Assembly (NCBI GenBank): GCA_014728685.1
Contig: WJLG01000062.1
Span: forward strand, 1 to 7,725
Direction of reading: 5' to 3'
DNA length: 7,725 nucleotides
From: Candidatus Falkowiibacteriota bacterium
GTDB lineage: Bacteria > Patescibacteriota > Patescibacteriia > Patescibacteriales > WJLG01
Shown: one piece after another, positions 1 to 4,604 of the stretch
Layout: each line of letters opens with the position of its first letter
Position numbering within the stretch: position 1 is the stretch's first letter
Translations under genes and position numbers: made by a program
The notes under the pieces: model-generated
The model's input: only the letters and a program-made list of their open reading frames with translations
Told to the model about the DNA's origin: nothing
The model's database searches: none

Positions 1-22
1 AAAATTGTAAGGGAAAATTTCT

Positions 23-124
23 GCGAGGTTCTCGCCGCAGCGATAGCGGAGGCGGGCGGGGCGAGAGCGTACGATTTAGTTCAGAGCCACCACGCGCTCC
101 GCGCGTGCGTCAGTCGGGGTTCTG
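23..124. repeat. GC-rich palindromic intergenic segment
   Basis: This GC-rich island sits in otherwise AT-rich DNA. It holds several inverted repeats: a 5-bp hairpin at 23-27/31-35, a 6-bp pair at 31-36/60-65, and a perfect 7-bp hairpin with a 3-nt loop at 91-97/101-107. The last is enclosed by an outer stem at 82-88/118-124 with one G-U pair. No T-tract follows, so it does not look like a terminator. It may be a REP-like intergenic repeat or a structured 5' region of the next transcript. The frame of the following gene is open through the whole segment back to base 1, but contains no ATG, GTG or TTG. Confidence 0.5.
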
Positions 125-177
125 TTCAAAAAAAGTTAGAATTTCAACCAAAAGGTACCGCCAATAATTTTAAAACT

Positions 178-876
178 ATGAATGAACTAAAACCAAACCA
201 AGGAAAAAATATTGAGATCGAATTTGATGGTGAGAAATTTGCCAGATATCCGATTAAGACCCACATTATCAAAGATGGAGATGATATCGTGGAAGTATGC
301 AAGAAATACGCCGGTGATCATATAAAAGAAGGCGATATGCTTTTCATTAGCGAGAGAATAGTGGCGATCAGCCAAGGCCGGGCTTATCCGATCAAAGACA
401 TCAAGCCCTCGCTTTTAGCTAAGCTACTGGTAAATTTTGTCCACAAGTCGCCTTATGGTATCGGACTTAGAAGTCCTTGGACCATGGAACTGGCTGTTAG
501 AGAGGCCGGAGCATTCAGAATGCTTTTGGCCGCTTTGGCCGCAGCCGTTACCAAGCCTTTCGGTATGAGAGGAGTTTTTTATAAAGTGGTGGGCAAAAAC
601 ATCAATGCTATCGATGGGCCATGCTCCTACACCTTGCCGCCATATAATGAATATGCCAAATTAGGACCGGCCGAGCCGGATAAAGCGGCAAAAAAGATAA
701 AAGAGGCTATCGGCAACAAGGTTGTTATCATAGATGCCAATGATCTAGGCGTGGCCATTCTTGGAAGATCGGACAAGGATATTTCAGAGGATCGATGCAA
801 AAAGATCTTCAAAGACAATCCCTTGGGCCAATCATCCGAACAAACGCCTTTGTGCATTGTCAGAAAGATTTCTTGA
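178..876 (+). CDS. Coenzyme F420-0:L-glutamate ligase-like protein (CofE family, divergent)
   Basis: The 232-aa protein resembles the CofE/F420_ligase fold, whose classical members add glutamate to F420-0 using GTP. The clearest match is residues 51-72, EGDMLFISERIVAISQGRAY followed by P-I, corresponding to the family's N-terminal GD-x-isqKivs-x-EGR block. Residues 181-196 (KVVIIDANDLGVAILG) sit where CofE has its D-T-x-GR block, but here the motif is D-A-N-D. The C-terminal DNPLGQSSEQTP is also distinctive. No other F420 biosynthesis gene is visible, so the substrate is probably not F420-0 and may be an unknown acceptor for amino-acid ligation. The start at 178 is the first in-frame start codon in the window. 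No Shine-Dalgarno sequence precedes it. The gene is probably co-transcribed with the exonuclease gene 3 nt downstream. The family call is fairly firm; the reaction is uncertain. Confidence 0.75.
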   Translation: MNELKPNQGKNIEIEFDGEKFARYPIKTHIIKDGDDIVEVCKKYAGDHIKEGDMLFISERIVAISQGRAYPIKDIKPSLLAKLLVNFVHKSPYGIGLRSPWTMELAVREAGAFRMLLAALAAAVTKPFGMRGVFYKVVGKNINAIDGPCSYTLPPYNEYAKLGPAEPDKAAKKIKEAIGNKVVIIDANDLGVAILGRSDKDISEDRCKKIFKDNPLGQSSEQTPLCIVRKIS

Positions 877-879
877 TCT

Positions 880-1398
880 ATGAAGCAAACAAAACCTTTA
901 TCCGACAATATAATATTTTTGGATACGGAATTTTCCTCTTTAGATCCGTATAAAGGGGAAATACTTTCGATCGGTATGATAAAGATGACCGGAGAGGAAT
1001 TGTATTTGGAAATTGACCATGAAGGCGAGGTCGATCAATGGGTTTTTGACCACATACTACCTACCTTGAAAAAAGAAAAAATAGATCGTCGGGAAGCAGC
1101 AGAGAAAATTTTAGAATTTGTCGGTCCGGACAAACCTTATATGATTTCTTTTGTATCGCAATACGACTCGCTTTATTTGTATAAACTTTTAGGTATTGAA
1201 AAAAATCCTTTTTTCCGCTTTCCTTTTGATTTTGCTTCCATGATGTTTGCCGCCGGCTATGATCCGGATGATTTCAACAAGAAGAATAGAAAATTCTTGA
1301 TAGAGCTTGGGATCGATGTGGAAAAATATAAAATGCACAATGCCTTGGATGATGCTAAATTAATGAGAGAGGCATATTTGGAATTTTTTAAAAAATGA
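880..1398 (+). CDS. DEDDh 3'-5' exoribonuclease, Rv2179c-like
   Basis: The 172-aa protein is a single RNase H-fold exonuclease domain. Predicted metal ligands and catalytic residues are D15 and E17 (LDTEF), D96 (SQYDSLYLY), and H153 with D158 (HNALDDA, the H-x4-D spacing of the DEDDh subclass). The WVFDHILPTL stretch at 54-63 matches the W-V-x-x-H-x-L-P-x-L signature I associate with Rv2179c-like exoribonucleases rather than with the DNA polymerase III epsilon subunit. It would act in the cytoplasm, trimming RNA or possibly DNA 3' ends. It starts 3 nt after the upstream stop codon with no ribosome binding site, suggesting translational coupling. tRNA-Pro(GGG) begins 14 nt after its stop, so tRNA and mRNA may share a transcript. 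A DnaQ-like proofreading subunit is the alternative but less likely. Confidence 0.85.
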   Translation: MKQTKPLSDNIIFLDTEFSSLDPYKGEILSIGMIKMTGEELYLEIDHEGEVDQWVFDHILPTLKKEKIDRREAAEKILEFVGPDKPYMISFVSQYDSLYLYKLLGIEKNPFFRFPFDFASMMFAAGYDPDDFNKKNRKFLIELGIDVEKYKMHNALDDAKLMREAYLEFFKK

Positions 1399-1412
1399 TT
1401 TTATAAAATTAG

Positions 1413-1483
1413 CGGGGTATAGTATAATGGTAGTACGCGCCCATGGGGTGGGTGTAGCTTGGGTTCGATTCCCAATACCCCGA
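1413..1483 (+). tRNA. tRNA-Pro(GGG)
   Basis: A full cloverleaf folds. The 7-bp acceptor stem is 1413-1419/1476-1482, the D stem 1422-1425/1433-1436, the anticodon stem 1438-1442/1450-1454, and the T stem 1459-1463/1471-1475 around loop TTCGATT. The anticodon loop ATGGGGT gives GGG, which reads Pro codons CCC and CCU. The C1-G72 pair and A73 agree with proline identity. The D arm resembles many bacterial tRNA-Gly genes, but the anticodon is proline. No CCA is encoded (ACA follows). An AT-rich TATAAA at 1402-1407 lies too close to be a clear promoter. Confidence 0.95.
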
Positions 1484-1528
1484 CATAATGATAAGTCGGA
1501 GTGGATAACGGCTCTGTTTCAAATTTAA

Positions 1529-1885
1529 ATGAATAAAATATTATTTCGCGTAATAAGGGACTTCTTGGTTTTCTTGTCGATCTTTATAGCTATTGGCGTA
1601 TTGCTGTTGTTTGTCTATTTAAAAAAGCAAGAAAAGTCTATCCGGCCGGAGATCGAATATTCGCCCAAGAACATTGATCTTGATCAAGATGAAAGAGGGG
1701 AAAAGGAGAATTATGATGCTTATTCCCGATGCTTGAACGAAGCCTACTCTAAGTACAAGGAAGAGTTCGAGCTTCAGTGCCGGCAGAAGATAGATAATAA
1801 TTGCGTTTTGCCACCGGAAACCCTTGAAGATATTCAGCAGAAGTATATTGATAAAAAAGCAGACTGTAAAAAATTAATAAAATAA
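1529..1885 (+). CDS. Small membrane-anchored protein of unknown function with four cysteines
   Basis: I do not recognise this 118-aa protein. It has one hydrophobic segment at about residues 12-31, preceded by basic residues (K3, R7, R10) and followed by KKQEK, which suggests an N-in single-pass anchor or uncleaved signal. Residues 32-118 are charged and probably helical, with cysteines at 68, 84, 92 and 113. If the tail is outside the cell these could form two disulfides. It lies 45 nt after tRNA-Pro(GGG) and 3 nt before the MgtE-like gene, so it is likely co-expressed with the transporter. No Shine-Dalgarno sequence is visible. Whether it is an accessory subunit of the transporter is speculation. 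Confidence 0.7.
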   Translation: MNKILFRVIRDFLVFLSIFIAIGVLLLFVYLKKQEKSIRPEIEYSPKNIDLDQDERGEKENYDAYSRCLNEAYSKYKEEFELQCRQKIDNNCVLPPETLEDIQQKYIDKKADCKKLIK

Positions 1886-1888
1886 AGT

Positions 1889-2923
1889 ATGGCGGAAAAA
1901 AAGGAGGCGATCGCCGCCAAAGAGATCAAAAACAAAGAATATCCGGCCGAGTCGGTCGGACGTTTGATGACCAACAAAGTACCGATTGTCGATGACAAAG
2001 CTACTATTAAAGATGTTGAAAAAGTTCTTCTGAAAGAAACCAAAGAATTCGAGACTATAAATTACATTTATGTCATCAACAAGAGCAAGAAGCTGAAAGG
2101 AATCATTTCCATTAAAGAAGTCTTGGCTCACCCCGGAGCGACCACCAAGGTCAAAGAACTGATGACCAAGGGCAAGGAATTGGTCACTGTCCGCGCGCAT
2201 TCTGTTCAGGGCCGAGCTACTTTGCATGCCATTCAAAATAATATCAAAGCCATGCCGGTCGTTGATAAAGATGATCGTTTTTTGGGAGTTTTAACTTCGG
2301 ATTCCATATTGCAGATAGTGGACAATGAACATGTGGAAGATATATTAAGACTCGGAGGAGTGTATCATAAAGGTCCTTTTAAAAGTGTTTTGAATATTTC
2401 TGTTTTTGAATCTTTAAGGCACAGATTGCCGTGGCTGGCCCTGGGACTTGTCGGAGGACTTTTGATCGCCGGCGTGCTCAAGCATTATGAAGAATTGATA
2501 TCCCTGCATCCGATATTGGCCGCCTTTATACCAATGGTGGTTTATATGGCTTCAGCTGTCGGGTCGCAAACCCAGGCTTTCATCATTAGGGATCTGGCTT
2601 CTTACAATGCTTCCGGCGGAATCTTTCCCTTCTTGAAATATTTTATCAAGCAGTTGCATACGATAATGGTTATTGGCGTAATAATGAGCCTGGTGCTTTA
2701 TTTTTTGACATTTTTATTTTACGGAACCACCGGCACCAGCTTGATATTAAGTATCGCTTTATTTTTCGCGGTCATGTCTTCTTTGTTCACCGGCTTGTTT
2801 GTCCCGTATATTTTTTATAAGGCGAAATTCGATCCGGCTGATGCTTCCGGGCCCATAGGTACCATCATTCAGGACATTACCAGTGTAGTGGTGTATTTCG
2901 CGATTATAATGATATTGCTTTAA
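1889..2923 (+). CDS. MgtE/SLC41-type divalent cation transporter with paired CBS domains
   Basis: The 344-aa protein has two CBS domains at about residues 24-80 and 91-146, then the five-helix MgtE membrane domain (about 183-199, 207-228, 253-278, 284-310, 325-344). Diagnostic features are the FIPMVVYMASAVGSQTQAF block at 213-231, FIIRDLA at 231-237, and DPADASGP at 315-322 followed by D329 in the last helix, near the site of the pore Mg-binding Asp of characterised MgtE. It is shorter than typical MgtE (about 450 aa) and lacks the N-terminal superhelical sensor domain. The usual GNAG-type motif is replaced by SAVG. The likely substrate is Mg2+, but another divalent cation is possible. The start lies 3 nt after the upstream stop with no Shine-Dalgarno sequence. 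A terminator follows at 2945. Confidence 0.88.
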   Translation: MAEKKEAIAAKEIKNKEYPAESVGRLMTNKVPIVDDKATIKDVEKVLLKETKEFETINYIYVINKSKKLKGIISIKEVLAHPGATTKVKELMTKGKELVTVRAHSVQGRATLHAIQNNIKAMPVVDKDDRFLGVLTSDSILQIVDNEHVEDILRLGGVYHKGPFKSVLNISVFESLRHRLPWLALGLVGGLLIAGVLKHYEELISLHPILAAFIPMVVYMASAVGSQTQAFIIRDLASYNASGGIFPFLKYFIKQLHTIMVIGVIMSLVLYFLTFLFYGTTGTSLILSIALFFAVMSSLFTGLFVPYIFYKAKFDPADASGPIGTIIQDITSVVVYFAIIMILL

Positions 2924-2935
2924 TTAGAAAATAGT

Positions 2936-2941
2936 TATAAT
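2936..2941 (+). promoter_or_regulatory. Possible -10 box for the tRNA-Ala/Val cluster
   Basis: A perfect TATAAT lies 36 nt upstream of tRNA-Ala. Only a poor -35 candidate exists (TTGCTT at 2915-2920, 15-nt spacer). A start near 2948 would place the following hairpin at the 5' end of the transcript, which is awkward, so the call is tentative. Confidence 0.3.
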
Positions 2942-2944
2942 ATG

Positions 2945-2971
2945 AAAAAGTCCTTTTGAAGAGGGCTTTTT
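2945..2971 (+). terminator. Rho-independent terminator after the MgtE-like gene
   Basis: A 9-bp stem, AAAAAGTCC (2945-2953) with GGGCTTTTT (2963-2971) and one T-G pair, encloses a 9-nt loop. The T-run is part of the stem, and the A-rich left arm would also give U residues on the minus strand. It lies 21 nt after the transporter stop and ends 5 nt before tRNA-Ala. Confidence 0.65.
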
Positions 2972-2976
2972 GTAAA

Positions 2977-3053
2977 GGGCTTATAGCTCAGCTGGCTAGA
3001 GCGCTGCATTCGCATTGCAGAGGTCCCGGGTTCGACTCCCGGTAAGTCCACCA
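2977..3053 (+). tRNA. tRNA-Ala(CGC)
   Basis: The acceptor stem is 2977-2983/3043-3049 and contains a G3-U70 wobble pair, the classic alanine identity element. The anticodon stem CTGCA/TGCAG encloses loop TTCGCAT, giving anticodon CGC, which reads GCG. The T stem is CCGGG/CCCGG around TTCGACT. A73 (3050) is followed by an encoded CCA (3051-3053). It is the only intact tRNA in the window with genomic CCA. Confidence 0.96.
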
Positions 3054-3099
3054 CATTCAATTAAGAATTTTAGCGTGGCTTCGCCATGATCTATATAAA

Positions 3100-3171
3100 G
3101 GGTGATTAACTCAGCGGTAGAGTGCTTCGTTCACATCGAAGAAGTCATTGGTTCAAATCCAATATCACCCA
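3100..3171 (+). tRNA. tRNA-Val(CAC)
   Basis: The acceptor stem is 3100-3106/3164-3170, the D stem ACTC/GAGT, the anticodon stem CTTCG/CGAAG around loop TTCACAT (anticodon CAC, reads GUG), and the T stem ATTGG/CCAAT around TTCAAAT. A73 is at 3171. No CCA is encoded. It lies 46 nt after tRNA-Ala and is probably in the same transcript. Confidence 0.96.
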
Positions 3172-3188
3172 CATTGAAAATATTGAGC

Positions 3189-3210
3189 CTGTCCCGAGGC
3201 CTCGGGGCAG
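3189..3210. repeat. 10-bp palindrome fused to a tRNA 3' fragment
   Basis: CTGTCCCGAG (3189-3198) and CTCGGGGCAG (3201-3210) form a near-perfect inverted repeat with one T-G pair and a 2-nt centre. The right arm runs directly into the tRNA remnant. No T-tract follows, so it is not a normal terminator. It resembles the GC-rich hairpin at 5208-5234, which also abuts a tRNA 3' fragment. Confidence 0.65.
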
Positions 3211-3243
3211 AGGTCACTGGTTCGAGGCCAGTATTATCTACCA
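3207..3243 (+). pseudogene. 3' half of a tRNA (orphan fragment)
   Basis: The segment carries the end of an anticodon stem (GCAG, as in tRNA-Ala), a variable loop AGGTC, a perfect T arm (ACTGG/CCAGT around TTCGAGG, 3216-3232), an acceptor 3' strand ATTATCT (3233-3239), A73 and CCA (3241-3243). The matching 5' acceptor strand AGATAAT is absent upstream, where the palindrome lies instead. The acceptor sequence differs from all five intact tRNAs here, so it derives from another tRNA gene. It could be a decayed tRNA, or an attachment-site remnant, since many integrases use the stretch from anticodon loop to 3' end. Confidence 0.75.
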
Positions 3244-3270
3244 CATTAAGTGAAGAAGTTAATAATAAAA

Positions 3271-3297
3271 ACCCCCGATTTAAGAAAAATCGGGGGT
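3271..3297 (-). terminator. Intrinsic terminator of the prephenate dehydratase-like gene
   Basis: A perfect 11-bp stem (3271-3281/3287-3297) with 5-nt loop AAGAA lies 6 nt past the minus-strand stop codon. Read on the minus strand the stem is followed by TTTTATTATT. On the plus strand only GATCTTTT follows, so it may also stop transcripts from the tRNA side, less efficiently. Confidence 0.9.
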
Positions 3298-3303
3298 GAT
3301 CTT

Positions 3304-4185
3304 TTAGCTCATCTCAGGGAAGGAACCTAAGATGATGAGTTTTTCAGTGATCTCATTGAGCAGTGCCAGAACATTCCGGTCTTGTTCAACATCACCTTCG
3401 AACTCCACATAGAAAGCTACTTGCTTCTTTTTGGCCAAAGGAATGGTCCACAAAGTGGACATATTTTTACCGGCAGCTGTGATGATGCTCAAGGGAGACA
3501 TTAGACCTCCTGGTCTATTCTTGACCCAGAATACAATAGCCGTTTTTAGCTTTTTGTCCCCACATTCCTTAGGTTCTTTGGCAAGCAGATGGAAGGTGGT
3601 CTCGTTTCCGCCGTTATCCTCGATTTTGCTCTTAATAACTTCTAAACCATAGATAGAGGCCGCAAATTCCGAAGCGATACAACTAAGGCCTCTATTGGAT
3701 GATTTGGCTACCATCTCAGCTGCGCCGGAAGTTGTCAGAGCGGCTTTCTCAACCAATGGCGCCTTAAGCGACTCATGGAATGTGTGGCACTGGCCGGCTG
3801 GTTTCCTAAACGACTCCAAGAATGTGCGGCACTGGCCGATAGCTTGGGGGTGGGAATGTACTTCTGTTAAGCTATTAGGAGAAGTTCCAGTCCTGGCTAA
3901 CAGGCAGTGGCTGATAGGGATGGACATTTCAGCAACAGGATAAAGTTCCCTTTTTGAATACTCCGTTTCTTGATCCATCCAATAACCAAGCACTTTTTTG
4001 ACAAAGCCTTCGGTGTTATTCCAAATAGGAACTACGCCAACGTCTGCTTTTCCGGCTTGTACCATCTCCATTACTCCGGCATTGCTTTTGGCCCAGGTAA
4101 TTTCGTATTCATTCAGAGCTACCATTTTAGAGGCCGCTTTGTGTCCGTTTGATCCGGCTGGTCCGAGGATCGCAATTTTTTTCAT
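3304..4185 (-). CDS. Prephenate dehydratase-like protein with ACT domain
   Basis: The 293-aa protein has the prephenate dehydratase layout: catalytic domain at about 1-205 and ACT domain at about 213-290. Known members convert prephenate to phenylpyruvate in phenylalanine synthesis. Matching blocks are LGPAGSNGHKAA (7-18), VVPIWNNTEG (51-60), VHSHPQAIGQC (109-119), ASEFAASIYGLEVI (171-184) and EDNGGNETTF (189-198). The catalytic T-R-F motif reads T-T-F: the Thr is kept but the Arg is lost. In the ACT domain the Phe-binding ESRP motif reads WTIP. Residues 117-130 and 131-144 are an in-frame duplicate not usual for the family. The start at 4185 has a good Shine-Dalgarno AGGGAG 6 nt upstream. 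The Phe-codon attenuator upstream independently supports a role in phenylalanine supply. A related enzyme with shifted substrate remains possible. Confidence 0.85.
   Translation of the reverse strand: MKKIAILGPAGSNGHKAASKMVALNEYEITWAKSNAGVMEMVQAGKADVGVVPIWNNTEGFVKKVLGYWMDQETEYSKRELYPVAEMSIPISHCLLARTGTSPNSLTEVHSHPQAIGQCRTFLESFRKPAGQCHTFHESLKAPLVEKAALTTSGAAEMVAKSSNRGLSCIASEFAASIYGLEVIKSKIEDNGGNETTFHLLAKEPKECGDKKLKTAIVFWVKNRPGGLMSPLSIITAAGKNMSTLWTIPLAKKKQVAFYVEFEGDVEQDRNVLALLNEITEKLIILGSFPEMS
3755..3838 (-). repeat. 42-bp in-frame tandem duplication inside the dehydratase gene
   Basis: Units 3755-3796 and 3797-3838 match at 31 of 42 bases by hand alignment; the last 19 bases of each unit differ at one position. 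They encode GQCHTFHESLKAPL and GQCRTFLESFRKPA, which duplicate the conserved QC-x-TF-x-ES segment. The reading frame is preserved. Confidence 0.85.
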
Positions 4186-4191
4186 TTATAA

Positions 4192-4197
4192 CTCCCT
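4192..4197 (-). promoter_or_regulatory. Shine-Dalgarno of the prephenate dehydratase-like gene
   Basis: AGGGAG on the minus strand lies 6 nt from the ATG and fixes the start at 4185. It is downstream of the attenuator terminator, so it is transcribed only when readthrough occurs. Confidence 0.8.
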
Positions 4198-4226
4198 TCG
4201 GTGAAAATTGGTATTTTCTAAAGAAC

Positions 4227-4250
4227 AAAAAATCTGGCCTTTCGGGCCAG
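4227..4250 (-). terminator. Attenuator terminator in the phenylalanine leader
   Basis: On the minus strand CTGGCC (4250-4245) pairs with GGCCAG (4239-4234) around loop CGAAA. An A and six consecutive T residues (4232-4227) follow. It lies 41 nt upstream of the dehydratase ATG and 38 nt beyond the leader-peptide stop, inside the leader, so termination here would prevent expression. Confidence 0.85.
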
Positions 4251-4299
4251 TTGCTTGATTTTTCTTTTATTACTTGATAATATCAAAGCTAACCGACCC
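4244..4299 (-). promoter_or_regulatory. Antiterminator structure competing with the attenuator terminator
   Basis: On the minus strand GGGTCGGTT (4299-4291) pairs with AACTGGCCC (4252-4244): 9 bp including two G-U pairs. After a bulged A4290 the helix continues as GCTT (4289-4286) with AAGC (4256-4253), then after bulged T4285 as GAT (4284-4282) with ATC (4259-4257), 16 pairs in all. The right arm contains the entire 5' arm of the terminator, so the two are mutually exclusive. The left arm lies in the last codons and stop of the leader ORF, so a ribosome finishing that ORF would mask it. Confidence 0.75.
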
Positions 4300-4357
4300 T
4301 TTTGTCAGTAAAGAAGAAAAAAAAGAAAAATGAATTGTTCGTGAAATTTTTCTTCAT
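4289..4357 (-). CDS. Phe-rich leader peptide (pheL-like attenuator peptide)
   Basis: This 22-codon minus-strand ORF starts at ATG 4357-4355 and stops at TAG 4291-4289. It begins MKKNFTNNS, continues with seven consecutive Phe codons (4330-4310, mixed TTT and TTC) and ends TDKRVG. Eight of 22 residues are Phe. The best promoter candidate would start transcription only about 12-14 nt before this ATG, and a prephenate dehydratase-like gene lies downstream beyond a terminator/antiterminator pair. By analogy with enterobacterial pheL, ribosome stalling at the Phe run when charged tRNA-Phe is scarce would permit readthrough. No Shine-Dalgarno sequence precedes the ATG. A purine-rich low-complexity tract could produce the Phe run by chance, but the surrounding architecture argues against it. 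Confidence 0.82.
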   Translation of the reverse strand: MKKNFTNNSFFFFFFFTDKRVG

Positions 4358-4376
4358 ATCGGTTAACTTATTTCCA

Positions 4377-4405
4377 AGTTTAGACCGATTTATTTTTTTT
4401 GTCAA
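4377..4405 (-). promoter_or_regulatory. Sigma70-type promoter of the phenylalanine leader and dehydratase gene
   Basis: On the minus strand a perfect -35 TTGACA (4405-4400) and a -10 TAAACT (4382-4377, 4 of 6 matches) are separated by 17 nt. The predicted start near 4370 leaves about 13 nt before the leader ATG. Confidence 0.75.
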
Positions 4406-4433
4406 ACAGATCCCGCGGCGCTTATCTGTTTGA
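4402..4433. promoter_or_regulatory. Inverted repeat overlapping the -35 box (candidate operator)
   Basis: TCAAACAGAT (4402-4411) and ATCTGTTTGA (4424-4433) are perfect 10-bp inverted arms around a 12-nt GC-rich centre containing CCGCGG. One arm overlaps four bases of the -35 box. No T-tract follows on either strand, so a protein-binding site or cruciform fits better than a terminator. Confidence 0.45.
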
Positions 4434-4482
4434 GTCGATATATAAAGGAAGAAGGCGCTGAAAGTTAAAAGATTTAAAATTT

Positions 4483-4512
4483 GCATTTTGCACTTTGGCA
4501 TTTTGCAATTTG
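4483..4512. repeat. Two tandem copies of a 15-nt AT-rich unit
   Basis: Units 4483-4497 and 4498-4512 both begin GCATTTTGCA and differ at one of 15 bases. They end 6 nt before tRNA-Leu. They may be simple slippage DNA; no function is evident. Confidence 0.6.
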
Positions 4513-4518
4513 ACCTAG

Positions 4519-4600
4519 GGGCATGTGGTGAAATTGGTATACACGTACGCTTCAGGTGCGTATGGAGCAATCCGTGGAGGTTCGAGTCCTCTCATGCCCA
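4519..4600 (+). tRNA. tRNA-Leu(CAG)
   Basis: The acceptor stem is 4519-4525/4593-4599 with A73 at 4600. The anticodon stem TACGC/GCGTA encloses loop TTCAGGT, giving anticodon CAG (reads CUG). The long variable arm (about 4563-4575) marks a class II tRNA, as expected for Leu. The T arm is GGAGG/CCTCT around TTCGAGT. No CCA is encoded. Only 4 nt separate it from the next start codon. Confidence 0.95.
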
Positions 4601-4604
4601 CTCT

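Noticed and set aside
1413..1483. Reading the first tRNA as tRNA-Gly because of its D arm
   Set aside because: The anticodon loop gives GGG, and C1-G72 with A73 fit proline, not glycine.
1834..2236. Minus-strand ORFs opposite the MgtE-like gene
   Set aside because: Shadows of the CBS-domain coding sequence; composition follows the sense codons.
3074..3088. Small hairpin between tRNA-Ala and tRNA-Val
   Set aside because: A 6-bp stem with one G-T pair and a 3-nt loop, with no T-tract; too short to assign a role, possibly a processing signal.
3102..3299. Plus-strand ORF of 65 codons
   Set aside because: It overlaps tRNA-Val, the tRNA fragment and the terminator stem, and shows no protein-like pattern.
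3431..4204. Several plus-strand ORFs opposite the dehydratase gene
   Set aside because: They are antisense frames of a well-supported gene with conserved motifs; no independent start signals.
4358..4570. Upstream extension of the Phe leader ORF to a longer minus-strand ORF
   Set aside because: The longer frame runs antisense through tRNA-Leu and across the promoter; only the 22-codon end downstream of the promoter is credible.
4488..4604. N-terminal extension of the VIT-like ORF
   Set aside because: The extra residues come from translating tRNA-Leu and the 15-nt repeat; family similarity begins after ATG 4605.
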